From an uncultured bacterium (lineage in GTDB: Bacteria; Bacillota; Clostridia; Lachnospirales; Lachnospiraceae): a stretch of 7,661 bases of DNA. This document shows positions 6,591 through 7,661 of this stretch, piece after piece. Below the pieces are notes generated by a model, which made no database searches, was not told the origin of the DNA, and saw nothing but the letters and a program-made list of their open reading frames with translations. The stretch's first letter is position 1, and every line of letters begins with the position of its first letter. A program made the position numbers and the translations under genes. The stretch spans positions 1 through 7,661 of the forward strand of contig CAJMMS010000071.1 of NCBI GenBank assembly GCA_905214675.1, read 5' to 3'.

Positions 6591-7373
6591 TTATTGTGTC
6601 ACAATATACGTATTAAAATTATTTTTGCGCAATACCTGTTCCATTTTTGCCGCATTGTCCAGATTTTCAAAATTTCCCATCACAACGCGGTATGCTCCGT
6701 CGTATGTCTCTGTTTCTGCCTGATATCCCATAAGTGCAAGCTGCATCTGCATGGCTTTTGCATTTTCTTCCATGGTAAAATATCCGACCTGGATGCGATA
6801 CGGCATCGTATTTTCTTCTTTATATGCGTAGGACTCCACTTCCTGTGCATAAAGTGTCCGCAGGATCCCATCAGCGATCGCCTGTGCGACTTCCTCAAAA
6901 TTTTCATCAAAAATCCGGTTATCTTCTCCACTGTTGATAAATCCGGCTTCCACCAAAACGGCTGGCATTTTCGTCCTTCTAAGCACAACAAGTCCCGGTC
7001 TTTCTTTTACTCCCAGATTTTTAAAACCTGCTTCTTCCAGTTCCCGGTTGATATTTTCTGCCATCTCTTCTTTGATTCCACTGCGTTCATATACCAGGGT
7101 CTCTACTCCGGAATACTGCCCTGCCACCGGACTGGAATTGCGGTGTATGGAAACAAAAAAATCTGCCCCTGCTTCGTTTGCAATCGTTGCTTTCTGAAAT
7201 GGTGTCTGATAAACATCCGTAGTCCTTGTATAGATAACATTCTGTCCGTTTTCTTCCAGTATTTTTCCGACTGCCAGTGCCAGGCGGAGTGTATCGTCTT
7301 TTTCCTGACGTCCTTCAAAGACTGCCCCCGGATCGCTCCCGCCATGCCCCGCATCAATTACGATCGTTGCCAT
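6591..7373 (-). CDS. N-acetylmuramoyl-L-alanine amidase (Amidase_3) with C-terminal SPOR domain, no signal peptide
   Basis: The enzyme cleaves the amide bond between N-acetylmuramic acid and L-alanine in peptidoglycan. Of 260 residues, about 3-175 form the Amidase_3 domain. Its zinc ligands are visible as His10 (DAGHGG), Glu24 (RQEKD) and His77 (SIHRN), with the catalytic Glu142 in LVEAGFINS. Residues about 190-260 form a SPOR-type domain (MPYRIQVGYF, then YRVVMGNFENLDNAAKM), which binds denuded glycan. The catalytic domain begins at residue 3, so there is no signal peptide or membrane anchor. This architecture and length match Bacillus CwlC, a mother-cell enzyme released without a signal peptide at sporulation. 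A sigma-K/sigma-E-like promoter lies upstream (7403-7429). Orthology is an inference, so no symbol is given. The ATG at 7373 is chosen because GAGGAG (7380-7385) is six bases before it; the GTG at 7376 is only three bases away. It is divergent from tRNA-Leu. Confidence 0.93.
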   Translation of the reverse strand: MATIVIDAGHGGSDPGAVFEGRQEKDDTLRLALAVGKILEENGQNVIYTRTTDVYQTPFQKATIANEAGADFFVSIHRNSSPVAGQYSGVETLVYERSGIKEEMAENINRELEEAGFKNLGVKERPGLVVLRRTKMPAVLVEAGFINSGEDNRIFDENFEEVAQAIADGILRTLYAQEVESYAYKEENTMPYRIQVGYFTMEENAKAMQMQLALMGYQAETETYDGAYRVVMGNFENLDNAAKMEQVLRKNNFNTYIVTQ

Positions 7374-7379
7374 CACAAA

Positions 7380-7385
7380 CTCCTC
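7380..7385 (-). promoter_or_regulatory. ribosome binding site deciding the amidase start
   Basis: GAGGAG on the - strand lies six bases before ATG 7373 and three before the adjoining in-frame GTG 7376. The normal spacing favours the ATG. Confidence 0.75.
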
Positions 7386-7402
7386 TGTTTTTCTTTCTTA
7401 AT

Positions 7403-7429
7403 TAAAGTATGCATCTGTCTCTTTCCTGT
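7403..7429 (-). promoter_or_regulatory. possible sporulation (sigma-K or sigma-E type) promoter of the amidase gene
   Basis: CATACTTTA (7411-7403 on the - strand) fits the CATANNNTA -10 element of the Bacillus mother-cell factors. An AC dinucleotide, the minimal sigma-K -35 element, lies 16 nt upstream (7429-7428). Transcription would start near 7396, leaving a leader of about 23 nt with the GAGGAG inside it. I found no good sigma-A pair in this gap on this strand. The motif is short, so this rests partly on the CwlC-like nature of the gene. Confidence 0.4.
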
Positions 7430-7453
7430 TCCTCTGTAAAAGAAAAAAAGCAC

Positions 7454-7482
7454 TTGCAATATCAGGAAATCTATGCTAGAAT
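7454..7482 (+). promoter_or_regulatory. sigma-A promoter of tRNA-Leu
   Basis: TTGCAA (7454-7459) and TAGAAT (7477-7482) are 17 nt apart. TGC directly precedes the -10, giving an extended TGn element. The start would fall near 7489, about 15 nt before the mature tRNA. Confidence 0.75.
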
Positions 7483-7503
7483 AAATCTCGGTTTTGAGGT
7501 TAT

Positions 7504-7587
7504 GCCGGTGTGGCGGAATTGGCAGACGCACTTGACTCAAAATCAAGCGGTTTAACAGCCGTGCCGGTTCGAGTCCGGCCACCGGCA
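7504..7587 (+). tRNA. tRNA-Leu (anticodon CAA)
   Basis: An 84-nt cloverleaf of the long-variable-arm class. The acceptor arm GCCGGTG (7504-7510) pairs fully with CACCGGC (7580-7586), and A7587 is the discriminator base expected of leucine tRNAs. The D stem is GCG/CGC. The anticodon stem CTTGA/TCAAG holds the loop CTCAAAA, so the anticodon is CAA and reads UUG. The variable arm has 15 nt with a CGG/CCG stem. The T arm is GCCGG-TTCGAGT-CCGGC. The CCA end is not encoded (TGA follows) and must be added by nucleotidyltransferase. It has its own promoter and terminator, so it is a single-gene unit. Confidence 0.97.
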
Positions 7588-7591
7588 TGAG

Positions 7592-7620
7592 AAAAAGTCC
7601 TGAATGTCAGGACTTTTTTT
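7592..7620 (+). terminator. intrinsic terminator after tRNA-Leu
   Basis: A 12-bp perfect stem (7592-7603 with 7607-7618) has a three-base loop ATG. A run of seven T (7614-7620) forms the end of the stem and continues two bases beyond it. It begins five bases after the tRNA discriminator base. Confidence 0.92.
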
Positions 7621-7661
7621 GTACCCATTTTTATTTTACTGCAATTTTAAAGATCCAGTAG

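Noticed and set aside
6534..7439. 301-residue ORF on the + strand
   Set aside because: It is antisense to the amidase gene. The composition (many Cys, His, Phe, Ile) is typical of a reverse-strand shadow, and the amidase motifs on the other strand are decisive.
7373..7588. 71-residue ORF on the - strand starting MPVAGLEPARLLNR
   Set aside because: Its first part is exactly antisense to tRNA-Leu(CAA). This is the familiar false protein produced by translating the opposite strand of leucine tRNA genes, and it has no ribosome binding site.

Overview
The window looks like a chromosomal segment of a low- to mid-GC Gram-positive bacterium, most likely class Clostridia and plausibly Lachnospiraceae. 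The grounds are strong AGGAGG ribosome binding sites before nearly every gene, a glutaminyl-tRNA synthetase of the kind found in that group, an AzlD-type permease, and a tRNA without an encoded CCA end. I cannot name the genus. The window is mostly ordinary housekeeping and cell-envelope DNA. I see no insertion sequence, phage gene, CRISPR array or toxin-antitoxin pair.

Layout. The + strand opens with the last 45 codons of an azlD-like branched-chain amino acid permease gene (to 140). A small gene (252-674) follows, coding for a membrane-anchored, extremely acidic protein of unknown function. A perfect 19-bp hairpin (714-759) then separates it from a long block of convergent - strand genes.

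Read in the direction of transcription, the - strand block starts at a good sigma-A-type promoter (6552-6580). It contains a truncated AEC-family transporter remnant (6513-6127), an L,D-transpeptidase (6126-4720), the adenine glycosylase MutY (4705-3629), a family 2 glycosyltransferase (3603-2587) and glnS (2504-837). The first four are packed within 0-25 nt of each other and are probably one operon. glnS may also have its own weak promoter in the 82-nt gap before it.

Upstream of the block, also on the - strand, lies a peptidoglycan amidase (7373-6591). It has a C-terminal SPOR domain and no signal peptide, the layout of the Bacillus mother-cell lysis enzyme CwlC. A sequence matching the mother-cell sigma-K/sigma-E -10 consensus sits at the right distance before it. 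Divergent from it on the + strand is tRNA-Leu(CAA) (7504-7587), with its own strong promoter and terminator. The last 40 bases hold nothing I recognise.

How the genes fit together. Two proteins act on peptidoglycan: a cross-linker (L,D-transpeptidase) and a hydrolase (amidase). The glycosyltransferase may add an envelope sugar. MutY (DNA repair) and GlnRS (translation) look like passengers of the operon. Several start codons given here are downstream of the longest possible ORF because the ribosome binding site decides for the internal start: mutY 4705, glycosyltransferase GTG 3603, AEC remnant 6513, amidase 7373.
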